Shown here in pieces: positions 1 through 8,091 of a stretch of DNA of 55,463 nt (positions within the stretch are counted from its first letter, which is position 1; each line of letters opens with the position of its first letter). The stretch covers positions 1-55,463 of the forward strand of contig JAIQFS010000037.1 in assembly GCA_020073145.1 (NCBI GenBank), in the 5' to 3' direction. A program made the translations under genes and the position numbers. The notes under the pieces are model-generated. The model made no database searches and was not told the origin of the DNA. It saw nothing but the letters and a program-made list of their open reading frames with translations. This DNA comes from Terriglobia bacterium. GTDB taxonomy: Bacteria > Acidobacteriota > Terriglobia > Bryobacterales > Bryobacteraceae.

Positions 1-223
1 TTCCAATGCTCCCTGAAGATGCGATTTAATCCATCGGGCGGTCCACAACGCACGGCGATAAGTCCGCGAGACCTGGTCTCGTAGCCGGGCCGCCCCGCAA
101 CGCCACAGTTCTCTCCCTCTCCGCGCAGCCGTAGTGTCTTTCAAAAACGCGCGCAGCGCCACCGACTCACTTTTGCCTTTTGCCTTTTGCCTTTGCTTTC
201 TTCTCCCCCCTAAACTATCCACT
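1..223. other. Left-edge non-coding stretch
   Basis: No convincing gene is seen here. It holds a 7-bp inverted repeat with a one-base centre (CGAGACC-T-GGTCTCG, 67-81) and, at 147-200, a copy of a dispersed repeat made of TTTTGCC units. The open frame of the next gene can be extended back to 134, but that part translates the repeat (a run such as LLPFAFCL), so I treat it as non-coding. Confidence 0.5.
147..200 (-). repeat. Dispersed GGCAAAA-unit repeat, copy 1
   Basis: Read on the minus strand it is three to four GGCAAAA units followed by GTGAGTCGG, a short spacer and GCGCGCGT. The same order occurs on the plus strand at 45858-45908. Both copies lie in short gaps between genes. This is a by-eye alignment; the copies differ by a few substitutions and single-base gaps. 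Confidence 0.6.
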
Positions 224-787
224 GTGGACCTGGGCACCGAGCTGCGGCTCTTCGACCCGAAACGCAAGCCAAGAGACTGGACTGAAATCATCCGCCCGAC
301 GCAATGCGCCGTCTTCTTGAAGGATCGTGCCACTTCCCACTCCCGGGCACCCGATGGCAAGCCGTATCCCAATCCGGATGACACCGCGTGTTTCGTGTTC
401 GACCAGTTGAGCGCCGCGCAGCTGTTCTCCGAATCCAAAGTCCAGGCCTTCCCGCATCTCCGCTGCGAGATCTACGACGCCCAGGGTCTGGCCCATCCGC
501 CCTTGCTGGTGATTGTCCATCCGGACCAGCAGGACAGGGAGGAGTCCGGCTCGTTCTGGTCCCGCCGCCGCAAACTCATCGCCGTGGTACTTTTTCTAAT
601 GGCCCCGCCGCTCATCTGGATCGATAATCGCCGCTCCAATACACTGGTCTTGCCTACCTTTCTCGCCTTCAATTGCATCCTGGCTGGCTTGCGTTTCTTG
701 TATTGGGATTTTGGCCTGAAGCACCAGGAGCGGGAGCGCCGGAAACGCGTAGAGACGCATCGCCGCCGGGAGCCTGGCGATGCCTGA
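224..787 (+). CDS. Small two-helix membrane protein, unknown function
   Basis: I do not recognise a named family. The protein has an N-terminal soluble part of about 120 residues, starting VDLGTELRLFDP from a GTG at 224. Two hydrophobic helices follow (around LIAVVLFLMAPPLIWI and LVLPTFLAFNCILAGL), then a very basic tail rich in Arg and Lys, as expected for a cytosolic end. An upstream ATG at 134 would add 30 residues that only translate a dispersed repeat, so the GTG start is preferred; no clear ribosome binding site supports either. Its stop overlaps the antiporter start by 8 bp, so the two are probably co-transcribed and translationally coupled. That suggests, but does not show, a role linked to the transporter. 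Confidence 0.5.
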   Translation: MDLGTELRLFDPKRKPRDWTEIIRPTQCAVFLKDRATSHSRAPDGKPYPNPDDTACFVFDQLSAAQLFSESKVQAFPHLRCEIYDAQGLAHPPLLVIVHPDQQDREESGSFWSRRRKLIAVVLFLMAPPLIWIDNRRSNTLVLPTFLAFNCILAGLRFLYWDFGLKHQERERRKRVETHRRREPGDA

Positions 788-2021
788 GTTGAAACTCCTC
801 TTCCTCGAAATGGCCGTGATTCTGCTCGCCGTGCGCTTGGTGTCGGGCGCGTTCCGCCTCGTTCGCCAGCCGGGCGTCGTCGGCGAAATGGCAGCCGGCC
901 TCCTGCTCGGCCCCTCGGTGCTCGGCCACTTCGCCCCCGCCGCCATGAATGCCCTCTTCCCCGCCTCCGGTCTCGGCCCGTTGAATGCGCTGAGCCAGCT
1001 CGGCCTGGTGCTCTTCATGTTCCTGGTCGGCCTCGAAGTCCAGCCAAACCTCATCCGCGGCTCCGCCAAGTCCGTCATTCTCGCCAGCCAGGCCAGCATG
1101 GCGGCCCCGTTCGTGTGCGGCGGTTTCCTGGCCTGGACCCTCTATCCGCGCCTGGGTAACGGCGCCGCCCGCCTGCCGTTTGTGCTGTTCATGGGAGCCG
1201 CCATGGGGATCACCGCGTTCCCCGTGCTCGCGCGCATCTTGACCGACCGCAAACTGACCCACACGCGCGCCGGCACGTTTGCCATTTCCTGCGCGGCCGT
1301 CGACGATGTCAGCGCCTGGTGCATCCTCGCCGTCATTACCGTGATCGCGAGGCCCGACGCCACCCAGATCGCCCTGCCCCTGCGGTTCGCCGCGCTCCTC
1401 CTCTATATCCTCGCCATGGTGGTCTTGATTCGCCCGGCGCTGCGGCGTTTCCTTCCCGCCGCCGAGCCGCCTGGCCTCGGCCGCTTCGCCGCCGTCATGA
1501 TCTTCCTGCTCGCCTCGGTCTGGACCACCGAAGCCCTCGCCGTTCACGCTCTCTTCGGCGCCTTTCTCGCAGGCGTCGTGATGCCCAAGGGCGGCAAGCT
1601 GCAACAGGGACTCCACGAGCGCCTCGAGTCCGTCACCCTGGTGCTCCTGCTGCCCTTGTTCTTCGCCTATACCGGACTGCGCACCAGCGTGGGCCTCTTG
1701 AACAGCGGGGAACTCTGGCTCCTCTGCGGCGCCATTGTGTTGGTGGCCGTGGCGAGCAAGCTCCTGGTGAGCGCCGCCTGCGTCCGCGCCGGCGGCATGA
1801 GCTGGCGGGACTCCCTGGCCGTGGGCACTCTGGTGAATACCAGAGGCTTGGTCGAGCTGGTCATCCTCAACGTCGGCCTGGACCTGCACATCCTCTCCCC
1901 GACTCTGTTTTCCATGATGGTGATCATGGCGCTGGTCACCACCCTGATGACCGCGCCGCTGATCGACCGCATTCTCCCCCCTTCCCCAAAGCCGGAATTA
2001 GTGGCATTGCAACGGCCCTAG
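780..2021 (+). CDS. Cation:proton antiporter, CPA2 type
   Basis: An integral membrane exchanger of the Na_H_Exchanger fold, expected to swap Na+ or K+ for H+ across the inner membrane. The 413-residue protein is almost entirely hydrophobic, with about 11-12 predicted helices. It has an early LGLVLFMFLVGLE segment typical of CPA2 members and a paired aspartate (D175-D176 in AVDDVSAW). In electrogenic CPA2 exchangers such as NapA a paired aspartate forms the ion site, so a Na+/H+ rather than K+/H+ role is plausible but inferred. There is no C-terminal TrkA-N regulatory domain, so it is shorter than KefB/KefC. The start overlaps the upstream gene by 8 bp. Confidence 0.85.
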   Translation: MPELKLLFLEMAVILLAVRLVSGAFRLVRQPGVVGEMAAGLLLGPSVLGHFAPAAMNALFPASGLGPLNALSQLGLVLFMFLVGLEVQPNLIRGSAKSVILASQASMAAPFVCGGFLAWTLYPRLGNGAARLPFVLFMGAAMGITAFPVLARILTDRKLTHTRAGTFAISCAAVDDVSAWCILAVITVIARPDATQIALPLRFAALLLYILAMVVLIRPALRRFLPAAEPPGLGRFAAVMIFLLASVWTTEALAVHALFGAFLAGVVMPKGGKLQQGLHERLESVTLVLLLPLFFAYTGLRTSVGLLNSGELWLLCGAIVLVAVASKLLVSAACVRAGGMSWRDSLAVGTLVNTRGLVELVILNVGLDLHILSPTLFSMMVIMALVTTLMTAPLIDRILPPSPKPELVALQRP

Positions 2022-2041
2022 TAGGCTGGCTGAAGGGGGGT

Positions 2042-2070
2042 GTGACACGGCCCGTGCCACCCGATACAAT
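2042..2070 (+). promoter_or_regulatory. Promoter with embedded dyad for the efflux operon
   Basis: A GTGACA -35 (2042-2047) and TACAAT -10 (2065-2070) are separated by exactly 17 bp. The spacer holds an inverted repeat CACGG-C-CCGTG (2046-2056), flanked by a second pair GGGTG (2038-2042) and CACCC (2058-2062). A repressor bound there would occlude RNA polymerase. The tolC-like start codon is only 12 nt past the -10, so the transcript would have a very short leader. Confidence 0.6.
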
Positions 2071-2082
2071 ACTGAATCAGGT

Positions 2083-3423
2083 ATGCGGGCCTTGTTTACT
2101 GTAATTTTGGCCGGCCTCTCACTGTGTGAAATCCCAGGCAGCACCAGGGCCGCGGACGCCGCCGCCCTGACCCTGGAGGATGCCGTCCGCCTGGCCATCG
2201 ACCGGCACCAGGATGTCGCCAAGGCGCGCGCGGCCGCTGACGCCTTGAAAGGGAAGATTCGCGAGGTTCGCGCTCAGGCGCTGCCCGAAATCAAGCTCGA
2301 GTCCAATGCCACCCGCTGGCGCGATCCAAGCCTGCTCAACGCCTCCGGCCTCGACAAATTCCCCGAGGAGTTGCGCGTCGCTCTGGTGCCGTCCGCGGCG
2401 AACTTGTTCGATTACGCCGTGACTGTCAAGCAGCCTCTCTTTACTCAAGGCAAGGTGGGAACGGCTCTGCGGCTGGCCTCCATCGAAGCCGAAGGCGCGG
2501 TTTCCGAAATCGACCGGGCCGAGCAGGACGTCGCGCTGGCCACCGTGAAAGCCTTCTACGGCCTGCTGTGGGCGGAACGGTACCGCACCCTGGTGGCCGA
2601 GACCCAGGAGCAGAAGAAACGGCACGCCGCCATGGCCCGCACGCGCTTCGAGAACGGTGTGGCCACCGAGGTGGATGTGCTGCGGTCGGAGGTAGCGGTG
2701 GCCAACGGCGATCCGGACCTGGTCCGCGCCGGCTACGCGATCAAGCAGGCCCGCGCCCAGCTCAACTACTACCTGGGCCGCCCCCTCGACGCCGATACCC
2801 AACTCCTCGGCAGTTTTGAGGAGAGGACTTGGGAGCAGCCGGACCTGGCGGAACTGCAGCGGGACGCCCTCCGCCGCCGTCCCGAGATGCAGCGGCTGCG
2901 CATCGCCGAACGCAGCGCGGACACGCAGCTTTCTCTCGCGCGCGCCGAGAGCCGCATGCGTCTGGATTTCTCCGGCAGCTACGGAATGATGGCTCGCCTT
3001 CCACAAAACCTGATCAACCGCGAGTTCACCCGCTGGACCGCCGGTGTCAACTTCACTCTGCCGCTCTTCGATGGCTTCAAACGCAACGGTCTCATCGAGC
3101 AGGCCGTGGCCAATCGACGCGCCGCGCGGCTCGACCGCGAGAAATTTGAGCAGCAAGTCCAGCTGGCCATCCAGCAGGGCTATGACGATCTCCAATCCGC
3201 CGCCGAAAGCATCGCTGCCGCCCGCGCCACCGTTGGGGAGGCGGAACAGGTCCTTGCCATGATGCAGAACAATTACCGGTACGGCGCCGCCACCACCCTC
3301 GATATCGTCGATGCCGAAACGTCGGTCTCCGTCGCCCGCACCAACCTCCTCCGGGGACTCTACGACTATTCGGTGAGCCGCGCCAACCTGCGCTGGTCTC
3401 TCGGCCTGACGCCTTGGGAGTAA
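2083..3423 (+). CDS. TolC-family outer membrane efflux protein
   Basis: The outer-membrane channel of a tripartite efflux pump. The 446-residue precursor opens with a signal peptide (about residues 1-24, ending near TRAADA). It then shows the two repeated OEP halves: heptad-rich helices (AEQDVALATVKAFYGLLWAE in the first, IQQGYDDLQSAAESIAAARAT in the second) separated by beta-strand segments, including one around GVNFTLPLFDG. Length is normal for TolC/OprM relatives. It heads an operon with an adaptor (4 bp downstream) and an RND permease, so the whole pump is encoded together. No lipobox is seen, which sets it apart from OprM-type lipoproteins. Substrate is unknown. Confidence 0.9.
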   Translation: MRALFTVILAGLSLCEIPGSTRAADAAALTLEDAVRLAIDRHQDVAKARAAADALKGKIREVRAQALPEIKLESNATRWRDPSLLNASGLDKFPEELRVALVPSAANLFDYAVTVKQPLFTQGKVGTALRLASIEAEGAVSEIDRAEQDVALATVKAFYGLLWAERYRTLVAETQEQKKRHAAMARTRFENGVATEVDVLRSEVAVANGDPDLVRAGYAIKQARAQLNYYLGRPLDADTQLLGSFEERTWEQPDLAELQRDALRRRPEMQRLRIAERSADTQLSLARAESRMRLDFSGSYGMMARLPQNLINREFTRWTAGVNFTLPLFDGFKRNGLIEQAVANRRAARLDREKFEQQVQLAIQQGYDDLQSAAESIAAARATVGEAEQVLAMMQNNYRYGAATTLDIVDAETSVSVARTNLLRGLYDYSVSRANLRWSLGLTPWE

Positions 3424-3427
3424 GTGA

Positions 3428-4552
3428 ATGCGCCTCGTGCTGATTGCCGTCGTGACCGCCGCCGTGCTCCTGGACGCGTGCAGCCGGCGCGAAACGCAGA
3501 GCAGCGCTGCTGCCGACCCGCCTCCGGTCTCCGCGTCGATTCTCACGGTCGATGCCGTGTCGCTTCCCCTCACCATCCCCGTCACTGGAACGCTGGTCTC
3601 CAATACCCGCGTGGACGTCAAGGCCGAAGTCATCGGCCACATTTCCCGATTCGACAAAGAGGAAGGCGATCCGGTTGCGGCCGGTGAGCCTGTGGCTTGG
3701 GTGGATGATGAAAACTTCCGGCTGGCCGTCCGTCAGGCCGAATCCGCCGTCCAATTGGCCGCCGCCGGCCTGGAACGCGCCCGCCTGCTGGCCGCCCATA
3801 GCCGCTCGGAGCTGGAACGCGCCGAAAACCTGGTCAGATCCGGCGGCATCACCGACAAAGACCTCAAGGCCGCGCAACTCGCCGATCACGATTCCACCGC
3901 TCAGGTGGCCCTGGCCCAAGCCCAGCTCGAACAGGCCGACGCGGCGCTCGCCGTCGCGCGCAAACACGTGCGCGACACCGTTATTTACGCCCCTGTGCCC
4001 GGCGAGATTCAGCACAAGATGGTCAACAAGGGTTCCTACGTCGAAGCTCCCACCCTGGTCTTCAGCATCGTCGATAACCGCCGCCTGGAACTGGAAAGCC
4101 CTGTGCCTTCCGCTGACCTTGCGCCCATACGAGCCGGCCAGCGCGTCGCCTTCCAGGTCAACAGCTATCTCGGCACGACGTTCGAAGGGCGCGTGATCGA
4201 CATCAATCCCGCGGTCGACGAGCAGACCCGCGCCGCCAAAGTCCGCATCCAGGTCAGCAACGCCGGGGTCAGGCTCAAAGCCGGCATGTTCGCGCAAGGC
4301 CGGATCCTCACCGGCGTGACCGCCAACGCGATCGTCATTCCCGCGGCTGCCGTGTATCGCGACGACCGTTCGGCCAAGTCCTCCTACGTGTTCGTGATTC
4401 AGGAGGGCAAGGCCTGCCGCCGCGTGGTCCGCATCGGCCACGAGCGCGATTCCGCCCTCGAAATCGTCGAAGGCCTCAGCCCCGGCGAGCAGCTCATCGC
4501 CGAGCAGAACATCGAAATCGCCGAAGGCGTGCGCGTCCAGCCGAGGAAATAG
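3428..4552 (+). CDS. RND efflux periplasmic adaptor (membrane fusion protein)
   Basis: Bridges the inner-membrane RND permease and the TolC-like channel. The 374-residue protein starts with a signal segment and a probable lipobox ending at C18 (LLDAC; Asp at -2 is unusual), so it is probably a lipoprotein. The order is standard for AcrA/MexA relatives. A first lipoyl half (VDVKAEVIGHISRF) carries the usual glycine and hydrophobic pattern. An alpha-helical hairpin runs over about residues 90-165. The second lipoyl half, a beta-barrel (VPSADLAPIRAGQRVAF) and the membrane-proximal domain follow. It sits between the channel and permease genes with 4- and 5-bp gaps. Confidence 0.9.
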   Translation: MRLVLIAVVTAAVLLDACSRRETQSSAAADPPPVSASILTVDAVSLPLTIPVTGTLVSNTRVDVKAEVIGHISRFDKEEGDPVAAGEPVAWVDDENFRLAVRQAESAVQLAAAGLERARLLAAHSRSELERAENLVRSGGITDKDLKAAQLADHDSTAQVALAQAQLEQADAALAVARKHVRDTVIYAPVPGEIQHKMVNKGSYVEAPTLVFSIVDNRRLELESPVPSADLAPIRAGQRVAFQVNSYLGTTFEGRVIDINPAVDEQTRAAKVRIQVSNAGVRLKAGMFAQGRILTGVTANAIVIPAAAVYRDDRSAKSSYVFVIQEGKACRRVVRIGHERDSALEIVEGLSPGEQLIAEQNIEIAEGVRVQPRK

Positions 4553-4557
4553 CGCCT

Positions 4558-7500
4558 ATGTTCCTCAGCGACCTCTCCATCAAACAGCCCGTGCTCGCCA
4601 CCATGCTGGCGGTCTCGCTCGTCACCCTCGGCATCTACTCTTACAACCAACTCGCCATCGATCAATTTCCCGACGTCGAAATCCCCGTCCTCACGGTCCA
4701 GACCGAGTATACCGGTGCCGCCCCCGAAACCGTGGAGCGCGAGGTCACCAAGCGCATCGAAGAGGCGCTCAACACCATCTCGGGCGTGCGCCATATCGAA
4801 TCCGTCACCACTGAGGGCTTCTCCTCCGTGGCAGTGGAATTCCACCTCGGCGTCAAGATCGCCAACGCCCAGCAGGACGCCCAGGCCAAGATCAACGCCA
4901 TCCGCGCCGACTTCCCCCAGGACATGAAAGAGCCGGTCATCCAGCGCATCGACTTCAACGCCCAGCCCATCGTCTCCATCGCCGTCGAAAGCTCGTCGGC
5001 CGACATCAAGGTGCTTTCCTCCATCGCCGAGAAGGTAATCAAGAAACGCATCGAAACCGTCTCGGGCGTCGGCCAAGTCACGCTGGTGGGCCTCGCCCGC
5101 CGCGAAATTGAGGTATTCCTCGATCGCGACAAGGTCAAGGCCTACGGCCTCACCTTCGCCCAGGTGGCCGGCGCGCTCCACCGCGAGAATCTCGATCTGC
5201 CCGCCGGCAAGCTCGAGCAGGGCCAGCGCGAGCCCCGGGTCCGCGTGGCCGGCAAGTACCGCGTGCTCGATTCTTTCGACCGCATGGTGGTGGCCTACCG
5301 CAACGACAGCCCCATCTACCTCCCGATGCTGGCGCGCGTGGTGGATGGCATCGAAGAGCGCCGCAGCGCCTCCCTGATCGACGGCCGCCCCGGCCTCTCG
5401 CTCGACGTGGTCAAACAGTCCGGCGCCAACACCGTCGAAGTCGCCGACGCCATCGACAAAGCCGTCACCGCCATCAACGCCGAACTGCCGCCGCACATCC
5501 GCCTGCGCAAAGTGGTGGACCGCTCCCTCTTCATCCGCGAGTCTGTGGACGACGTGCAAGTCACCCTCGTGCTCGGCGGCATCCTCACCGTCTTCATCGT
5601 TTTCTTGTTCCTGAATAGCTGGCGCAGCACCGTCATCACCGGCCTGGCCTTGCCCGTCTCTGTGGTGAGCACCTTCATCATCATGAAGGCCCTCGGCTTC
5701 ACGCTCAACGTCCTCACCCTGATGGGCCTCTCGCTGGCCATCGGCCTGTTGATTGACGACGCCATCGTGGTGCGCGAAAACATCGTCCGCCACATGCAGG
5801 CCGGCGCCGACCACTTCACCGCCGCGCGCGAAGCCACCGCCGAAATCGGCCTCGCCGTCATGGCCACCACTTTCACCATCATCGCGGTCTTCGTGCCCGT
5901 CGCCTTCATGGGCGGCATCATCGGCCGCTTCTTTTTCCAATTCGGCATCACCGTGGGGTTCGCCGTGCTGGTGTCGCTCTACGTCAGCTTCACCCTCGAC
6001 CCCATGCTCTCCTCGCGCTGGTACGATCCCGCTGCCGACCCGCGCGTCCCCCGCTCCTGGTTCGGCCGTACCCTCGGCAAGCTCAACGATCAGGTGGACC
6101 GCCTGCAAAGCGTTCTCGCCGTCACGCTCGGTTGGTCGCTCTCTCATCGCTGGGCCGTGATGATCGTCGCGACCGCCGCGGTTTTCTCCAGCTTCTGGAT
6201 CTTCGGCAAGCTCGGCTCCGAGTTCATGCCGCAGGCCGACCCCGGCCAGTTCCAGGTCGCGTACAAAGCCACTCCCGGCATCAGCCTCGAGCGCTCCATG
6301 GAAATCGCCCGCCAGATCGAAGCCGAGATCCGCCGCAACCCCGCCGTGGCCTACACCTACACCACCATTGGCGGCACCGCCGGCAAGCCCATCAATGAAG
6401 GCAACATTTACATTCGCCTCAACCCGCGCAAGACCCGCCCGCACTACAAAATCCTCACCGCCCAAGTCCGCCAGGCCATCGCGCGCTTCCGCGCAGTCCG
6501 CATGTCCATCGAGGAAGCCGACGCCGTCGGCGGCGATGTGAAACCCATCCAGATCAGCGTCCGCGGCACCGATCTGGAACGCCTGGTTCCCCTCAGCGAC
6601 CAGTTGATGGCGCAGGCCCGGCAAGTCCCCGGCGCTGCCGATGTCGATACCAGCGAAGAAGCCCCGCAAGCCGAAGTCCGCGTGGCCGTCAACCGCGACG
6701 CCGCCGCCGATCTCGGCCTCGACCTCGGCACCGTCGCTTCCACGATGCGCGGCCTGGTGGCCGGCGAGGTCGTTTCGCAATTCGAAGATCCCGATGGCGA
6801 CAGCTACGACGTCCGCTTGCGCGTGCAGCGCACCGACCGCACCCACGCCGCCGACCTGCTCGGCCTCGACCTGCCCGCGCAAGGCGGCCGCGCGCTCGTC
6901 CCTGCCAGCCAGGTGGCCAGCCTCGATACCGGCGCCGCCCCTTCGAAAATCCGCCGCCGCGACCTGTTGCGTGAAGTCCGTCTCAGCGCCGGCACCGCCG
7001 GCCGCTCGCTCGGCGAAGTCGTCAACGACATCAAATCCCGCGCCGCTGCCATCCCCATGCCCGGCGGTTTCCGCATCGACTACACCGGCGACACCGAAAT
7101 CATGATGGAAAGCTTCGGCTACGCCATGCAATCCCTGGCATTGGCCATCGTCCTGATCTACGCCGTCCTAGCGAGCCAGTTTCGCAGCTTCCTGCAACCC
7201 TTCGCCCTCATGCTCAGCCTCCCGCTCTCCCTGCTCGGCGTCTCCGGCATGCTCTACTTAGTCCACGACACGCTCAATATGATGTCGATGATCGGCATCA
7301 TTCTCTTAATGGGCTTAGTCACCAAGAACGCCATCTTAGTCGTCGATTTCGCCAACGTCCAACGCCGCGAAGGCCTGAGCCGCCGCGACGCGCTGATCCG
7401 TGCCGCCAGAGTCCGTCTCCGCCCCATCCTCATGACCACCTTTGCGATGATCTTCGGCATGCTTCCCCTCGCCTTTGAAATCGGCGCCGGCAGCGAATTC

Positions 7501-7674
7501 CGCGCCCCCATGGCAAGAGCCGTCATCGGCGGCCTGATCACATCCACCATCCTGACCCTGATCGTGGTGCCGGTAGTGTACACGTACCTGGACGACGCGG
7601 GGACGAACTTAGCGAGATGGTGGGCCAAAGAGAAGGATGCGCCCGCTCAGGTCGTTACCACAAAGCAAGCCTAA
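4558..7674 (+). CDS. RND (HAE1-type) multidrug efflux permease
   Basis: Proton-driven inner-membrane pump of the AcrB/MexB class. At 1038 residues it is full length. It starts with the typical FLSDLSIKQPVLATML first helix and carries the proton-relay aspartates D400-D401 in transmembrane helix 4 (LLIDDAIVVREN). Two large periplasmic porter loops lie between helices 1-2 and 7-8, and the protein ends with the usual VVYTYL helix 12. It is the last gene of the channel-adaptor-permease operon. An oddity: five TTA leucine codons lie within about the last 140 codons (7258-7611) and I find none in the first 900. Substrate cannot be read from the sequence. Confidence 0.93.
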   Translation: MFLSDLSIKQPVLATMLAVSLVTLGIYSYNQLAIDQFPDVEIPVLTVQTEYTGAAPETVEREVTKRIEEALNTISGVRHIESVTTEGFSSVAVEFHLGVKIANAQQDAQAKINAIRADFPQDMKEPVIQRIDFNAQPIVSIAVESSSADIKVLSSIAEKVIKKRIETVSGVGQVTLVGLARREIEVFLDRDKVKAYGLTFAQVAGALHRENLDLPAGKLEQGQREPRVRVAGKYRVLDSFDRMVVAYRNDSPIYLPMLARVVDGIEERRSASLIDGRPGLSLDVVKQSGANTVEVADAIDKAVTAINAELPPHIRLRKVVDRSLFIRESVDDVQVTLVLGGILTVFIVFLFLNSWRSTVITGLALPVSVVSTFIIMKALGFTLNVLTLMGLSLAIGLLIDDAIVVRENIVRHMQAGADHFTAAREATAEIGLAVMATTFTIIAVFVPVAFMGGIIGRFFFQFGITVGFAVLVSLYVSFTLDPMLSSRWYDPAADPRVPRSWFGRTLGKLNDQVDRLQSVLAVTLGWSLSHRWAVMIVATAAVFSSFWIFGKLGSEFMPQADPGQFQVAYKATPGISLERSMEIARQIEAEIRRNPAVAYTYTTIGGTAGKPINEGNIYIRLNPRKTRPHYKILTAQVRQAIARFRAVRMSIEEADAVGGDVKPIQISVRGTDLERLVPLSDQLMAQARQVPGAADVDTSEEAPQAEVRVAVNRDAAADLGLDLGTVASTMRGLVAGEVVSQFEDPDGDSYDVRLRVQRTDRTHAADLLGLDLPAQGGRALVPASQVASLDTGAAPSKIRRRDLLREVRLSAGTAGRSLGEVVNDIKSRAAAIPMPGGFRIDYTGDTEIMMESFGYAMQSLALAIVLIYAVLASQFRSFLQPFALMLSLPLSLLGVSGMLYLVHDTLNMMSMIGIILLMGLVTKNAILVVDFANVQRREGLSRRDALIRAARVRLRPILMTTFAMIFGMLPLAFEIGAGSEFRAPMARAVIGGLITSTILTLIVVPVVYTYLDDAGTNLARWWAKEKDAPAQVVTTKQA

Positions 7675-7902
7675 CAGTTGTATTCCGGCTCCAAGATGGA
7701 CGCGGACGGAGAATCGGGAGCATCGACGGGTTCTGCCCGGAGCGGAATCCACCGAGGCCGGCGTGACCTCGCTCCCGCGCACAGGATCAGCAACAATGTT
7801 AGATATCGTTTTTTCATTACAAATCGTCATCCTCTCTTTGTCTTGAGTGATCGCCGCCTTGGTCCAACGACCATGCCGCCTCACAGAACCAGACTAAGCG
7901 GG

Positions 7903-7916
7903 CCTGGAATTCCAGG
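7903..7916. promoter_or_regulatory. 14-bp perfect palindrome, operator candidate
   Basis: CCTGGAATTCCAGG reads the same on both strands. It lies in the long leader between the efflux operon and the winged-helix regulator, so it is a reasonable operator candidate for either. No second copy was noticed nearby. Confidence 0.35.
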
Positions 7917-8003
7917 TGTGACGTTTCGGGGGAGTTTTAGTTGGATTTACGTTGATGCCGCGGCAGCCAAAATGTTACGAGCCTGGCCCCTGGTTGCGGG
8001 TTC

Positions 8004-8046
8004 GGCGGTCCGATTGTCAGCAATCGGCCGCCAAAGCCGCTACAAT
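8004..8046 (+). promoter_or_regulatory. Hairpin plus TACAAT -10 before the regulator
   Basis: GGCGG-t-CCGATTG and CAATCGG-CCGCC form a 12-bp stem with one bulged base and a TCAG loop (8004-8032). TACAAT follows at 8041-8046. A weak TTGTCA at 8014-8019 is 21 bp from the -10, too far for a good -35. No T-run follows the hairpin, so an operator or transcript structure is more likely than a terminator. Confidence 0.4.
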
Positions 8047-8091
8047 GAGATCACATTCCCTTTTGTAACCAGACTCAGAGCCTGTCTTAGT

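Larger units (their letters stand above)
7675..8091. other. Long regulator leader with palindromes
   Basis: A 417-bp stretch with no gene. It contains an AT-rich patch (about 7796-7835), a perfect 14-bp palindrome CCTGGAATTCCAGG (7903-7916), a 12-bp-stem hairpin (8004-8032) and a TACAAT -10-like box (8041-8046), 45 nt before the regulator start. The size and dyads suggest a regulated promoter region. An open frame can be extended back to 7678 in the regulator phase, but its translation looks unlike protein. Confidence 0.5.

Noticed and set aside
669-1889. Open frame antisense to the antiporter
   Set aside because: Low-complexity Gly/Glu/His translation without domain features.
2119-3657. Open frame antisense to the TolC-like gene
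   Set aside because: Shadow; the TolC heptad pattern and signal peptide are on the plus strand.
4399-7131. A long open frame of about 910 codons antisense to the RND permease
   Set aside because: Its translation is dominated by His, Gly, Asp and Glu in a pattern produced by reading GC-rich codons backwards; it has no domain I can recognise, and the sense strand is a clear full-length pump.
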